Shown here: positions 48,743 to 62,999 of the stretch, piece after piece
How positions within the stretch are numbered: the stretch's first letter is position 1
Layout of the letters: the number at the start of each line of letters is the position of its first letter
Assembly (NCBI GenBank): GCA_002914805.1
Contig: JXTB01000617.1
Location: 77,929 to 141,928, forward strand
Direction: 5' to 3'
Origin: Parasponia andersonii
Lineage: Eukaryota > Streptophyta > Magnoliopsida > Rosales > Cannabaceae
DNA length: 64,000 bases
Program-made: the position numbers and the translations under genes
Notes under the pieces: model-generated
What the model was told of the DNA's origin: nothing
Database searches by the model: none
The model's input: the letters and a program-made list of their open reading frames with translations, nothing else

Positions 48743-51700
48743 TGTAACGACCCAACTTTTCGGACTGTTAACTACGTGTCTTCTTAGCTTACTTATTTAA
48801 AAAGAGAAATTTAGACGTTAAAAATTTATGACAAATTTTTTTTTATGCTTTTATTTCTTTTTAAGAGATATATATTCATAACTAATCATTTACTTAAATT
48901 TTGAAAACAAGTAAAATACTTCTCGATGGTTAAGTAACTTTTATTTAAATTTGTTTATAAACTTTTTTATAAGATGACTTAAATAATGCATAATCATAAA
49001 GAACTCTCAAGTGAGGAGGGGAGGTCATATAAGAACCACTTAAGTTATTGTGTTTTGCATTTATATAAATCAAAATATTTTCTCTTTTATATCTTTTGAA
49101 AAATATTTGTTTAAATTTTATTCAATCGAAATATATTTTCAAGTTCAATTTAATAAAACCATGCATTGCAACATAAAATACCAAGTTATAAGTATGTTTT
49201 CAAACAACATCAAGCTTATATAATCAAAATCATTTGTCTCATAATAAGAACATATGCAGAAGTAATTTTAATGGCGGTATTCCATTGCTCGTGCCTCGCA
49301 TTCATACCTACCTCGATTCCAGCTAACCCATCAATCAAATCAGAGGTTTCTTTCATTTGGTACCTATAGCATGGATACTCATAAAATGTGAGCTTTCACT
49401 CAGTAAGTATAATATAATTCTCACAAAACATTTTACTTATAAACAAACAATATTTTATGAAAGTCTGATTATGCTATTTTATGAAATCATTACTTTATGT
49501 TTTATTATAAGATATTGTATCATGATTTTAACTTATTCTTGATCACAAAGTCTTTTATCTTTCTTACGGACCCTGGTATACATACTGAGTACACACTACC
49601 GAATGGGAAACTAAGGGAGCAACCCAACTGAAAATACCCACGATCATAATCTTAATATACTTTTCCTCGGAAATCCTCGCTTAATGGAGGTCGATCTTAT
49701 TTTCTCTCAGATATCCTCACCTAATGGAGGTTGGTACGACACTTTAAATTCTTTATCTTATTTAGACTTCTCTTAACATGAGTGGATAAATTTCAACAAC
49801 AAGCCCAAACTTGTATTCCATATTATCATAGTATTTCTTTTGTTAAAGTATGCTAAAGTATATTTACATGATAATATTATAAAGTAAGCATACATTATTT
49901 TTATAGCATAGTAAATATATCTTTATAAGCATACATTATACATAAGCCATACAATAATAATATAAAAATAAGTTAACACATGAAATAATTTTAAAGATAT
50001 CATATTGCAAACATGAAACATTTTTAGACCACATATGCTATAGGTGAAATTGTACTTACCTCGTAATATGATTATTCTAGTTCCACTCGTTAATTATGTA
50101 CGTCTGAGTCGAAGTTTTACCCTGATGTATACATACTCTATTTGTAGAGTAATTTAAAGTTGCCTTATATTTTTTTTAACTTCTAATTACTTAGTGAGCT
50201 TAAAACATTTAAAACTCAGTCTTGATCAAACATAAAATTTCATATTTGAGAAACAATGTCATGCTATATTCATTGACTAATTTATACTTTCAACTTAGAT
50301 GGATGAGATTTAATTCTCCTTAACCTTGATCATAGTGATCTTTTTAATCCATCAATAATTTGGTTATTGATTTGATTAATATCATCCTAAATCAATTAAG
50401 TTTTCTTAATTATATTTTTTTTCATCAAATACTTTGAATTATTCTTGATTGATTTCTTTATTCGTAATTAAGGGTCATAATATAATAAGTGAGTCAAAAA
50501 CACTAATGGTTACACAGATTTAAAATCTAAAATCATACTTAGACTAAATAGTATTAGGCATTAATTGAGCTTTTTAGGCTCATCACTAAATTTAGGCTAA
50601 ATATAATTAGAGGCATACATTATTTATTTCTTATAATTGATTTCATGTCTTAAATTTAAGTGAATCTTTTCTTATCCCAATTAAAGATATAAAATAAAGT
50701 TTTCTATTTATTCTTATACCAAATTTCTAAACAAAAATTTCAAATTTTATAATTTATATTTTTGCCCATAATCTTAAGATTTCTAACATTTATGCCCTCC
50801 AATGATAAATATTAAGTTATAGCTTATCTTTTTATTAAAGATTCTTTCTTTATTTACTTTTACACTTTAATATGGTCTTAAAACTACCTAAAATATCTAT
50901 CTTAGATATTTGACCCATATTTTGTCAAAATTACACTTTTAACCCAAATACTTAAAGTTTTGGCATTGTAGTCCTTTCAACTTTTGAGCAAACATCTTTA
51001 ATTTTTGGAAAGCATTTTTAAAGAGTAAAAATCTGTTCTTAAGGATCTAAATTTAAATCATTAAGCTTAGTTCATTTTCATAAATATTTTAATTTAGGAT
51101 CTTACACTTAAAAATCTTCTATTTTTCTGTGTAATCATTGTAATTTTACTATTATTATTATTATTGTTTAACCTTTATTATTATGAGGTATTTATATTTA
51201 AAGGCTTAAGAAATCAACAAAATAAGTCTAAACGTAATATAAATTATATAACATTTAAAGTAGATCAAATATATTATTACCTATTTATTCTTTTATAGAA
51301 TCTATTTAAACACATAACAAGTAAGGTGAGGGAATATTTACTTTTGAAGTTTGAATATTCTTTCTTACGTCTCTACCACAAATTAGGTGCTCTCTTCTCT
51401 TAATTATAATTCTTAATTTCTAGAGTTGATCGGTAAAATATTATAGTTCTTGGGGATTTGGAAGAAAGTGAGGTAGAAAGAGTTTTTTTTTTTTTTAGAA
51501 ATGATAATTGAAAAAATGAAGATAGTTTTAGCTAAGTAATTGGAAGGTTAAGTATGAAATTGAATTGTCAAACGAAGTATCTATTTATAGGCCATCTATA
51601 GGAGGTATTATACACACATTTACATTCCATCAAATAATCAAAGTACCATTATTGTCAATTTATCTATATATCTTCTTTTCCTACTCTATTACCTTATCTT

Positions 51701-52505
51701 TTATTTTATTTTTCACTCATCCACTACTTTTGTCTCTAGTCTTTATTCTTTTTCAATTATTTGGAATCTAATACTACTAGCTTCCGAAGAAAGTCTCCAC
51801 CACATTAATTTTTTTCATACCTTTTGAATTATTTTGGAGACAAAAACTGCTAATTAGTTTTGTCTATATCTTCTACTTTGAATTATGACCGCTAATTTCC
51901 AAAGAACATTTCCATTATCATTTTCTTTTTTCCTATCTTTTGAATTATTTAAGAGACAAAAGTTATCAATTAATTTTTTCTACATTTTGATTTTTTAGAA
52001 TTACCTACTAACTTTATTCATTTCCTTTTCTATTCCACTAATTTAAAGTTATTATCTTCCTAAGATAAAACTTCCCTACTCTTCATCTTTTTCTACAATT
52101 TATTTTTCCTTAGATTGATTTGTATACTTAATTTTTTGCATACTTAAATCCTAACCATTCAAATTATGGCATGGTACTATTTTGGTGCAACCATTAACTT
52201 TAGGTTATAAAATGTACCAATTTTTAATGTGACATAAATATGTCACATTCTTAATTAGGTTATATTGATGTACATAATATAATCTTTGTATGATCAATTT
52301 ATTATTAAAGAAAACTAACTTAGAATTTCTAAGTTAAAATAAGGAATAACTATGGTTTTCTCACGTAATAAAATTTAATATTAAAATAATACTACACACA
52401 TAATTTCAAGTATTTGCAAATGTAAACTTATTTAAATTCGACAATAAGTTTATTAATAACAATTCTACTAAGATTGTAAGTCTAGGGATTCCTAAAGGGT
52501 TATTA
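48743..52505. mobile_element. Nested 3.76-kb LTR-like insertion (probable solo LTR)
   Basis: It starts TGTAACGACCCAACTTTTCG, a very common start for plant Ty3/gypsy LTRs, and ends GGGTTATTA, a decayed counterpart of CGTTACA. TAAA lies on both sides (48739-48742 and 52506-52509). Removing the insert and one copy restores the host element frame: GAGGGAGAT on one side joins TTATCTCTTATG on the other. No coding domain was seen in it. A full-length solo LTR of this size, or a non-autonomous element, would fit. Confidence 0.75.
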
Positions 52506-55185
52506 TAAATCTCCCTCTTGATACTCAATGTGCCTCATTCTTTTGTCGGCCCACTTTTTCATTCTTTTAGAAGCTTTGTTCAAGTAGACCTTAGCTAACT
52601 CTCCTTGCTTATGCCATGTCTTAGCAAACTTGAATGTTATAGGACTCTTTCCATTGTAACTTATCGCTAAGGCATGTCGAGTCATAGGTTGTTGACACAT
52701 GATTATTTCAAAGGGACTCTTGCATTTAGACTCACTATTTTGGAGGTTAAAGGAGAATTGGGCTATATCAAGTAATTTTACCCATTCTTTTTGGTTGGCA
52801 CTCACAAAGTGCCTTAAGTATAACTCCAGCAAAGTATTTATCCTTCTTGTTTGGCCATCACTTTGGGGGTGAAAGCTAGTAGAAAAGTTCAAGTTCGAAG
52901 CCATCAACTTGAACAATTTTGTACAAAACCTTCTAGTAAATCAGGGGTCATGATCACTTACAATGTTTGACAAGACTTCCCAAAGCTTTACAACATACTT
53001 CATAAAGAGCTGCGTGGTCCCATTAGTGGGACAATTAGGTGATATAGATATGAAAGTGGCATACTTACTGAAGTGATCAACCACCACTATAATGCTGCCA
53101 AAACCTTTTGACTTAGGCAGGCTAGTGATAAAATCCATGGAGATACTTTTCCACGGCCTCTCAAGAATAGGGAGAGGTACCAATAATCTGCCTGGTGTTT
53201 GTCGCTCCACCTTGTCTTATTGGCACATAAGACAATTTCTACATAGGTCTCAACATCATCCCTCGACTGAAGCCAATAATAGATAGCTTTAATTAGAGCA
53301 AGAGTACATTTTTAACCTAGATGACCAGCCCACAAAGAATTATGACACTCTTTTATAAGCTCTTTTCTTAAGTTTCCTTACTTAGGTATATAGAGTCAAT
53401 TGTCTTTGGCGTAGAGAAGTACATTGCTTAACCAAAAACGTCTCGTCTTTCCTTCTTTCACTAGAGGTAACAAGCTCTTTGTAAGAACATCGTGTTCTAG
53501 TCCTTTCTCAATTTTCTCCATTAAGGTGTTATCAGGCCTGCTTAAGGTGGCTAACTCCGTCTTTCTACTTAGAGTATCTGCAATCACATTAGTCTTTTCA
53601 GGCTTGTATTCAAATTTATAGTTGAATTCTGTCAAAAAGTCTTACCACTGAGCTTGCTTGGGACTCAACTTTTTCAAAGTTTAAAAGTAGCTTGTAGCTA
53701 CATTATCAGTCATGATCGTGAAGTGAGTACCCAACAAATAGTTCCGCCACACCTTTAGGCAATAGATGATGACAATCATCTCTTTTTCTTGAACCGTGTA
53801 GCATCTCTCGGTGTCATTGAGCTTACAGATTTCGTAAGCGACAGAACGCCCCTTCTTGTATTAGTACACTACTAATAGCAAAGTTAGAGGTATTTGTGTA
53901 AAGCTCAAATACTTTGGAGTGGTCAGGCAAGCTAAGAGCTGGCTCTTCACTTATCACCCTCTTCAGGTCTTCCAATGAGGCTTGACATTTACGTGTCCAC
54001 TCCCAAAACTTGCTCTTCTTGAGCAAGTAAGTAAGTGTGGCTACTTTTATTGAGTAGGACTTGATGAACCGTTTGTAGCAGTTCACAAATCTGAGGAAAG
54101 ATCTTAACTCTAGCACCTTAGTGGGAGGTTCCCATTCTTTGGATAGCTTGCACCTTGGTCTCATCTATCATACACTTACCATCTTTTATCTTATGCCTCA
54201 GGAACATCACTTCTTTTTGGACGAAAGAGCATTTTTCCTTCTTGCTGAATAGTTAGTTCTTCCTCAAGACCTCGAACACATTTTCCAAATGTTTTAGTTG
54301 CTCTTCCATGGTCTTGCTGTAGATGACTATAACATCAAGATAGACTACCATAAATTGATTGAGGTAGGGATGAAATAGCTTATTCATGAGGGTACAAAAG
54401 GTAGCAAGTGTATTGGTAAAACCAAATGGCATGACTAAGTCCTCATAAGCACTATGCCTTGCCACGCATGTGGTTTTGGGCTCATCTTCCTCTACTATAC
54501 GCACTTGATAGTATCTCGAACATAGATTAAACTTCGAGAAGTTTTTAATATTCCCAAGTTGATCGAATAACTAAGTAATAAGTGGGATGAGATACTTCTT
54601 CACTGTCACCTTATTAAGAGCCCATAATCAATGTGTATCCTTAGTGAACCATTTTTCTTCTTCTAGAACAACACCGAGGCACTGAAAGAAGCTTTAGAGG
54701 GTCTAATGAAACCCATATCAAGCGATTTCTTAAGTTGTTTCCGGAGTTCTGCCAGCTCTAGAGAGGCCATTCGATAGGGACTTATTCTTGGTGAACTCGT
54801 ATCTGGCTCAAGCTCAATTTTATGATCTACCTCTCTCCTAGGTGGAAGTTTCTTAGGCAGGACATCGAGCGTCACATCTTGAAATTAATCAAAGATAACT
54901 TGTACCTCCATTGGCAAGTTACTCTGAGGTTCCAACTCTTCATCGTCGTACTTCTTGAGAATGGCCAAGTAACTCTCCTCCTCTCTTCTCAAACGATTCT
55001 TGAATTGAAGTACAAAGAGCACTTTTTTTCCCGCTTTCATGGACCACTTCATTAGTACCACACAAGTCTTTTTACCATTAATGATGCACATAGAGTTAGC
55101 AAAGGGAATAGGGAATTCCCGCACTACATCAAGGAATTCCAAACCAAGAACCACTGCAAAGTCATCTATTGGCACTACTAACAAA
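52503..55185 (-). pseudogene. Chromovirus pol: protease end, RT, RNase H and integrase core, broken
   Basis: In reading order: protease tail (54885-55184, VVLGLEFLDVVREFPIPF). The RT start (54663-54875, VDHKIELEPDTSSPRISPYR) and RT palm (54253-54504, MPFGFTNTLATF and VVYLDVIVIYSK) follow; the catalytic Y-x-D-D has become YLDV. The RT thumb/RNase H is at 53823-54164 and 53396-53635 (FEYKPEKTNVIADTLSRK). Integrase is at 52941-53210 (SISMDFITSLPKSKG, VDHFSKYATF) and 52503-52916 (TSFHPQSDGQTRRINTLLE). Stops and shifts separate these pieces. The frame is cut at 52505 by the nested insertion. Confidence 0.9.
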
Positions 55186-56680
55186 TCAAGTTGGCCAGAC
55201 TATGCACCAAAATTGGCCTTGACACCGTGAGCAACCCCATGAATGGGGCATACTTCTCATTTTATCACCTTGAGAGAGCCTCCTCCATTGGTCATCACAA
55301 TCCCAACCGCTTAGTTTCCTTAACAAAAATGAAGTTGTGGGATGCGCCAGTATCAACCAAGGCTTTGGTTGCCTTGCCATTGATTATTGCATCCATAAAA
55401 AGTAAACCTTTTGCTTGTGACTTAAGGGTTGATTGCAAGGCATTGAAGAGTTATAAGGAACTAACACATGTACCACCATATTGTCTATCACCTCCTTCTT
55501 AGCTTGGCTCAGAGGTGATTAAGGTATTGAGAGCTTTCTTCTTGGGGCACTCGCGTGACCACTGTAACCCATCACAAAGAAAGCACTTGACTTTTGGCTT
55601 GGAGAAGTCATGGTCTTTAATCTCTTTACCCTTGTCCTTGTGCCTGTAAGAGAAACTATCTTTGTTCCATTATCCTCCCTTTGTTGGCTTTTTCCCACTC
55701 TTTACTCTACCATATTTCTTGTCTCTGGTCTTAGAAGGGTTCTTGTTGGTAGAATAATAAACAAGGCTCTCAACTACATTAATTGCATCGGCCAAGTCTT
55801 AGACACTATGGTATTTGAACTCTAACTTAGCCCAGTCCTTAAGGCCATCCATGAATAAGAACAAGGCATCTTTGTCTGAAATGTCAAGAACTTCAAGCAA
55901 GAGTATAGTAAATTCTTTCACATAATCTTTAATACTACCAGATTACTTAAGGCGATGAAGATGGCCCATCGCCTCCTTTTTGGCATTCTTGGGGATCTTT
56001 GGCATTCTTGGGAAAGAATTGCCTCTTTAGATCTCTCTTGAAGTCATTAAAGGTGGCTATAGTGTACACCTCTCGTTATATCTTTTCGTGTCTCTGCCTC
56101 CATCATAGCATAGCGGTATTGGTTAGATACAAGGCAACATTACGAATTTTATCGACTTTGTCTACACACTAGCAGCCTTGAAGTACTGCTCGAGTCCCAA
56201 TAGGAAGTTCTCAACTTCTCGAGTATTTCGAGTACCATTAAAGGCCTTTAGTTTAGGCACCTCGACCTTTCTTGCCTCAATGGTTGCAGTGGTGGTCACC
56301 CCTGTGGCTACTGCTCACTTGCACAAAGCAAGATCACCACTCATCTCGTCTATTCTAAGTAAAACATTAGTGAGTTCTCTTTGGAAGAGATCTCGTACTT
56401 GGCAATCTCCAAATGAAGGGACTCAATCTCACACCTTAAGTCGGCCTCTAGCCCACCAAGTGCATCTTTGTATCCTTGGTCTCTAAACTATCGCAATGGC
56501 CATCTAAATCATCTACTCGTTCACCCAATGTGCCCAAGTAGGACTCTAGTCAGGACATTCTAGCTTTAAAGCTAGTCACTACATCCCTCGACATGCCGTA
56601 GGTAGAACCCTTCTTCCTTTCATCACGCCTACGTTCGGAAGCACCAATTTTGACGGGGTCGGGTGTTATAACCATGGTTT
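55186..56680 (-). pseudogene. Chromovirus gag and protease start, broken
   Basis: The minus strand carries scattered gag text. Near 55520-55590 the zinc-knuckle region reads KCFLCDGLQWSRECPKKKAL; the usual C-C-H-C knuckle has lost its His. Around 55800-56200 the capsid part (MDGLKDWAKLEF, FKRDLKRQF-like) is broken by frameshifts and by a short repeat of TTTGGCATTCTTGGG at about 55980-56014. The protease start with the expected D-[ST]-G is only partly readable (near 55350, GASHNFIFVKET). Confidence 0.75.
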
Positions 56681-56741
56681 TCATATAGAGACAATGGAAC
56701 CACCAAGATACAACAAGCAACCTAAGCTCTGATATTATACT

Positions 56742-57375
56742 GTCACAACCTTAGCCTTAAACTAAATAATTGTGCACCACTTAGTTCGGTCTGTTACACT
56801 AAGTCAGCCTACCAACACTTAAGAAAGAGGCTTAGAGTAAGCTATGAGATAAAGTGGCAAAAAAGAGAGTTTGAGTGAATAAAAGATTTCTATTACTCTT
56901 AGAATATTTATAACTATCACAAATAGGACTTGTGTACAAATGAATCTAAGGGTTCTTTTATATAGACAAAGCCTAAACTAACCAAGGGTTATGATCGTGC
57001 CAAGTGACATGATCTTACAAAAAGGTATAGAATTTTCTCAAATAAAATAGCAATATCTACAAAGATATTTATAAGAAGAAATCTAGAGCAAGTATGGCCT
57101 AGATCGTTCTAGAAGATTCACCTACCATCTTGACTCTTTCAAGTTATTCTAGGGGCTTCTAGCACTATCCGACCTTGTCTAAAGCCTTCTAGGACTTAAT
57201 AGCGTCAATTAGAGTCTTCTAACATGGCCAAGACCTCTCTTGATCATTCTAGAAGTGTCCACTACGTTTTAGAGCTTTCTCCTATCTTCTTGGGTGAGCA
57301 TTACACATAAAAGATCTTAAGGCCATGGGACAACAACATTTGGAGTTTAGGGAGTCAAATGAGCGGGGTGTAATA
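56742..57375 (-). repeat. Right LTR of the chromovirus (5' LTR by element polarity)
   Basis: 634 bp, from TGTCACAACC to GTGTAATA, partner of 47621-48278. The terminal CA has decayed to TA. Immediately to its left lies the primer-site region. Confidence 0.88.
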
Positions 57376-59691
57376 TTAAACTTATAAGCTTCCCTTACAG
57401 GTTTTACAATTTGACATTCTAATTATTGCATTGACTCTGTATGTGAATAATTGATTTTATTTATTTATTTAATTATTGATTTCAACTTATAAAATATTTT
57501 CATCAAATAATGGAAAATGATTTTAGATTATGACAAGTTATTTACTAATTTGCATTTTTCATTTTTTTTTCATTTTTTATAAAAATATTGTGTTACGTTA
57601 AAATAAGGTAAGATTAGAAAATTTTGCCTAAATATGTACAATAGTGAAAATAACCATTTTTCTTTGAGGAGTGTTAGAATCACTCCTATGTTTGACTGAT
57701 TGACTTATGCACTTCACTGAAATATCTCACATTTTAATAATATTATAAAGCATAGAAAAGTCCACATATCAAATAATAAAATAAGATAGTTGAAAATAAA
57801 GTGGTCCCAACATTTCTCATTTTATTTTAAAATGAAAAACATTAAGGACCATTGCCTTTTTAAAAAAAGATATTTGTAATTACTTTTTGTAATGTCAATG
57901 AATTGTATCTAATATAACCTGAATTTCAGGAAATAAAAAAGACATTTATCCTTGCCATCTATTTTTTAAATCTAGTAATTAACAATCTACTCATCCATAG
58001 CTAGAAGTTGATTGAGAGACAGTTATTTAGGAATAGAATTCCCATCTAATCTAAAACTGTGTCTCCCTTCCGATCATTACAATAACCAATACTACAAGAG
58101 CATCTCATTTGAAGGGAATTCTTCTCCAAATATGGATCTATAGTATCAATCATTGAAGCATCTAATCTAACTCTTCTATAGAAAAAAAAGTATTGCAATG
58201 AATTTTATATAGGATTATATAGATATTGGTCATTTGAACTGTTTAGTTTAATCATCTGGTCCATAATTGAGCCCTTATTAGTAAGAGGAAATAAATGGCT
58301 CTCTATTGTTTCACCTTTCGAAAATAAGAAAAAGAAAAATCCAATAGTCCTACCTAAGAATAATTAAGTATATCAGTTAAAACTTAAACCTAATTATGAC
58401 AATTATATATTTATTACTTCCATGCTTAAATTCAAGAAGATTACGAAGATAATCAAAGCACTTTTTGTCAAAATAGTAGTTTATTAATATTACAAAAATT
58501 AATAAAAGCAAATTTACAAATAGCTGATGAGATAATAACCCGTTGCAGTAGTGTAATTAGAAATACATGATTCGTGGTTAATGCAAAAAAATTTGCAATA
58601 CAATATATTAAAGTGGAATGCCATGTAAAGTTTAGAGAATATGTTAGAAGTTCTTCTTCCTCTATCTTAACATGATTTATGAAGTATATACCAATAATAG
58701 TAATAGAGAACTATTCTTGAAAACTTGGGAACTTGAATAATTAATGCATTTTATACCCTAAAATTTTCTCATTCATATAATCTTTACTGGAGAAATAATA
58801 TAAAATTCAAAAAATATTTGTAATTTGAAATTAATAAATAGAAAAAAAGAACAATTAGTAATTTTACCTCCTTATTTTTGCCATTAGTATGAATTTATTG
58901 TGGAAACCATCATATGGTGTAGGCAGTATGGTGTGTATGATAAACAAAATTTTACACACGTAAAGAGAGATGTTAGGATCATTATAGCTTTGTTATTTAA
59001 CAATAGAATCAATATACTATTTATTTGAGTATTCTAACCTTTTGATTTAAGTATTTCTTTTTTTTTTTTGAAGAAGTTGATCTCTACTATGACTTTGAAA
59101 CCATTTTTCCTCACTAAGTCTCCATGCAAAAGAACAAGAAGGTGGACTACTAATAGTATCTATGCTGTTGTTTCTCACACACACTAGTATTTCTTTTAGC
59201 ATGGCTCAGATAAAAAAAATGGTCGGCCTCTTTAATCTTTTAACATGCAGACTATCTAATTTTGCCAAATTCTTTGCTCGTGTAATTCTGTTTTTCCAAA
59301 TTAATAAATTGGCAAATATAATATTAATGTCATATCATCTTAAATAAGAAAATAATTTTGATTCTATTAAAGATATTATCAAATAGATAAGGGAAAATGA
59401 AATCAGAACCACATTCACACCAAAAGTCACTGTAAAATACAGCTAAGATTATGTTGCTAGGTTTCCTAATTTTTCTCATATATTAAACATGCAAAAAAAT
59501 TTCCAATTAAGTTTTAGATAGTTTTAAAATCGTGTAATAGAGAACATATTTTACTTAAATAGGAAAATAAAATTCTTTTTTCTCAGGATAGATTTACACG
59601 CATATAATTAAAATTTTAAACTTGTAGACTTTTCCTATTCAGATGAAATATCTTTATTCCCTCTTTAGATTTATCTATTTAATTATATGAT

Positions 59692-59828
59692 TAATTCCAT
59701 ATATTTTTAATTTAGAAAAAATAAAATAACCTTATAAATAAATCTTACATGTATAAGAGATAATTCCATATGTTTTTAATTTAGAAAAACAAAATAACCT
59801 TATAAATAAATCTTACATATATAAGAGA
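59692..59828. repeat. 69-bp tandem duplication
   Basis: Copies at 59692-59760 and 59761-59828 both read TAATTCCATA, then TTTTTAATTTAGAAAAA, then ATAACCTTATAAATAAATC, and end ATAAGAGA. Only a few changes separate them, so the event is fairly young. Confidence 0.9.
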
Positions 59829-61428
59829 AAACCTTCCTATTTTTTCTCATCTAAATAACATGTAAAGCTTGTACAATGCAAGCTAAGGTATTTTAAAAAA
59901 GTTATTCTATTTAATCCAAATATTTAAGTAATCTAATTATAAAATAATGGAATTAACTTATTTGGTAAATATATTTTTCCAAAAAAAATAATAAAATAAT
60001 CACATTATTTTTATATAATCTCTATGATACATGCCTAATGTAGTGCAAGTCATATTGTTTGTTGCTTATTAAGTAATCATATTATTTATTAATTCAAGCA
60101 ATACAGTGTCAATAAAGATGGTTCGAGTACCTATGGGCTTGTAATTTCAAGCTCCAATAAATTTGATAATCAATTAAACTCTTGAATTAAATTGTCGAAT
60201 TTATTAGTTCAAATGTTACTCTATTGAAAGACTAGAACTGTACTATTAAAGCTTACAGTATAAATTACTCAAAGTAATCATAACATTTGTTCATTGATTT
60301 AATCATTATATACAAATCAATCATCCATAAATGATTCGTAAATAGAATTAGGTTCTTAATCCGTTATCATCTCTAATTACTTCTTTTTCCTTGAGTTCCC
60401 ATGATTTTTTAATTAACGATAAATTTATGATCAAATTATGAATTGAGCACTCTATAATTTTGTTATGTATAAATCTTTTACATCCTATAGTAGAAAGAGC
60501 TCATTAGTGGAATGTCATTATCAAATCGTCAGTTTTTAAAAACAAGTTGTTCCCTGAAGAACAAATCTGCTCATGTGTCCAATTCAGGTTGCTTTCAACT
60601 GTCGGCAAATCAACTCACATAAAGAGTCCATTTTAGCTTGTACTAATCATTACTTCAATCATTGAGGATAGAATAATATTTTAGAATATCACAAGTGACA
60701 GACAAATTCAGCAACCCTGACTTATTTAACTCATTTTCAACTACTATCACCCACTCTGCTACAATATATCGAGAAGGTAACTTATTACCTTCTATAAATA
60801 TATCTCAAAATAATGAATAAGGGATTCAGATGCCAAACACAACAAAGTCAGATTATATATAATCTCTATCTTCTCTCTCTTTATTGGCCATTGTTTAGGC
60901 CTCATAAATTTAGATTCTGCAAAGCGCTTCTCTCAATAAAATAGACTATAGTAGACATAGGCTAATAAGATTATGGCAGAACTATTTTAAACTTAGTGTC
61001 ATTTTCTAATTTTAATTGTCATTTAATCTCCAATTACTATTCCTGTTGTTATACTAGTTTTCAGTATCAACAAGTTCAAGTACCAAATCATTACTCATGG
61101 AGATCATTTTATAACTTATATTAGAAAAGAATAGATTTTATATTGCAAATTAGTATTCTTAGCTATCTATATTGTTATATCTCCAATACATAAAGATTTG
61201 ATTCAATACATACACATATTTTATGGAGTATATCAAGATACATTAAAATATAACTAAAAGTTTATTAATTATTCAGAATTAAGATTATTTCCATATATGA
61301 TCATCCGTTAATAAATATGAATATTCTATTGTGCATTAGATATTTAAATTTATCTTGTTCAGCCTTATATGATCTCATTATATAAAGTACCCCTATTTAA
61401 TCTCACTATATCAACAGTACACATAAGA

Positions 61429-61480
61429 CTAGTTCATTCTAAATAATAATGGACCTAGTTCATTCTAAATAATAATGGAC
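61429..61480. repeat. 26-bp tandem duplication
   Basis: CTAGTTCATTCTAAATAATA plus six bases occurs twice in a row without visible change. Confidence 0.9.
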
Positions 61481-62999
61481 CGTACTAGTATTGTTTATAA
61501 TCAAATATCTCAACTTTAATAATTAATTATGGACTAGTTTAGATTATATTGCTTAAACTTAATCTTCTTGTATGCATACTTGTATGTACAAATTTTATAC
61601 ATGCTAAGATTAAGTTTACATTTATAATCTTGGAATTTTCATAATATTTATATATTATTACTAATAATATATGTAAGCAAAGAGAAAAAATCTCACTTTA
61701 TTTATTTAATTATAAATCATTGTTTATATTATACTTTTAGGGCTAAAATACTAACATTTGTTTTATTACTTTTGACTTTGTATTCAAATAGTTACTGAAT
61801 GGTGATGGTAAAATTGTTCTTTTTTTGCCTTCTAATACTAATATTATTAAAAAAAAACCGTTAGTGAGAAAGGACCAAGTATCTATTTTAGATTCTAGAA
61901 AGTTTTCTAGATATAAATGATGTACATTTTAGGATATTAGTTCTAAAAATATTTCATTATACTAATGAATGAACACAAGAATAGAAAAATTACTATATAA
62001 TGCCATTTTTTGGTTAATATATTTATGCTTAACTAGATGGAATTTATACCTAGTAGGTCTACAAAGGCCACGTTTGGTATAAATTTTTCATAAGCCCAAA
62101 GCACTTCTTCAATAATCTTTGAGCCTCATTGTGTTTGGTAAAATGTGGAAAACTGATTATTAAAGAATTTCTCTAAAACCCACAGTAGAAAGCATAATCT
62201 AGCCCAAGGTAACTTCGGATTTCCGCTTATGCGGGGTTCTGTGTATGATTTTTAATGAATATTTTGAAATGGCAAATATAGCCTTAGTTAATTACCAAAA
62301 TTCTAAGTATGTCCACTTGTATCATAATTAAACGACGTATTTTCATTTTGTTTTTCGTTGGGTATTTTTCACGAAGCCTTAAGAAAATGCTCGTTACTTT
62401 AATTATTAAATATCATATTTTCATCTATAATATTTGAATGTTACTAATCTGTAATTTATTCTTAAAATACTTGTTTCTAGAACTCATTTTATTAAAGATT
62501 AAAAATTACTTCTATAATCTATCTACAAATATTTGTTGTTCCCTAAAAAAACTATTTGTACTTAATAAATCAAATAAATTAATTTAATTATGATAATGTT
62601 TCTTAAAAAATAAACTATGATATCCTGTTTTGTCATTTTATATTTGATCAACACTTTAACTCTAAATTTATCAAACCATATAATAATAATGCTTTGCCAT
62701 TTAATAACACTTTTATATCACAGTTTACCAAGTACTTAATTACTTTACGTCACAGTTGCTTCTCTCACAGTGCAACTAAAAGTAATAATTTCATAATCCA
62801 CATCTTTATCAAATTGGTCCTAAGCCTCTCATAATAAAAAATGGACTCACCTATAATTATTTTCAAAACTAACCATGATTGTCATGTCATACATTTAAAA
62901 TTACTTGGACACCCTATTTCCTAGTAAACCCTAAAATATATTCTTTTCCAATATACTTTAAATTAATTCTGCCCCTACTACAACATGCAGCATCCCACT

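Larger units (their letters stand above)
47621..57375 (-). mobile_element. Ty3/gypsy chromovirus LTR retrotransposon, defective, with nested insertion
   Basis: LTRs at 47621-48278 and 56742-57375 share CTTAAACTA, GCCTACCAACACTTAAGAAA and TCTTGATCATTCTAGAAGTG. On the minus strand the primer site next to the right LTR reads AATATCAGAGCTTAGG, a decayed form of the initiator-Met tRNA site (TGGTATCAGAGC). The purine tract next to the left LTR reads GAGTAGGGGAAGG. Gag, protease, RT, RNase H, integrase and chromodomain follow in that order. A flanking TTAA is shared loosely but a clean target duplication is not evident. The LTRs are well diverged. The 3.76-kb block at 48743-52505 is a later insertion. 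Confidence 0.9.
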
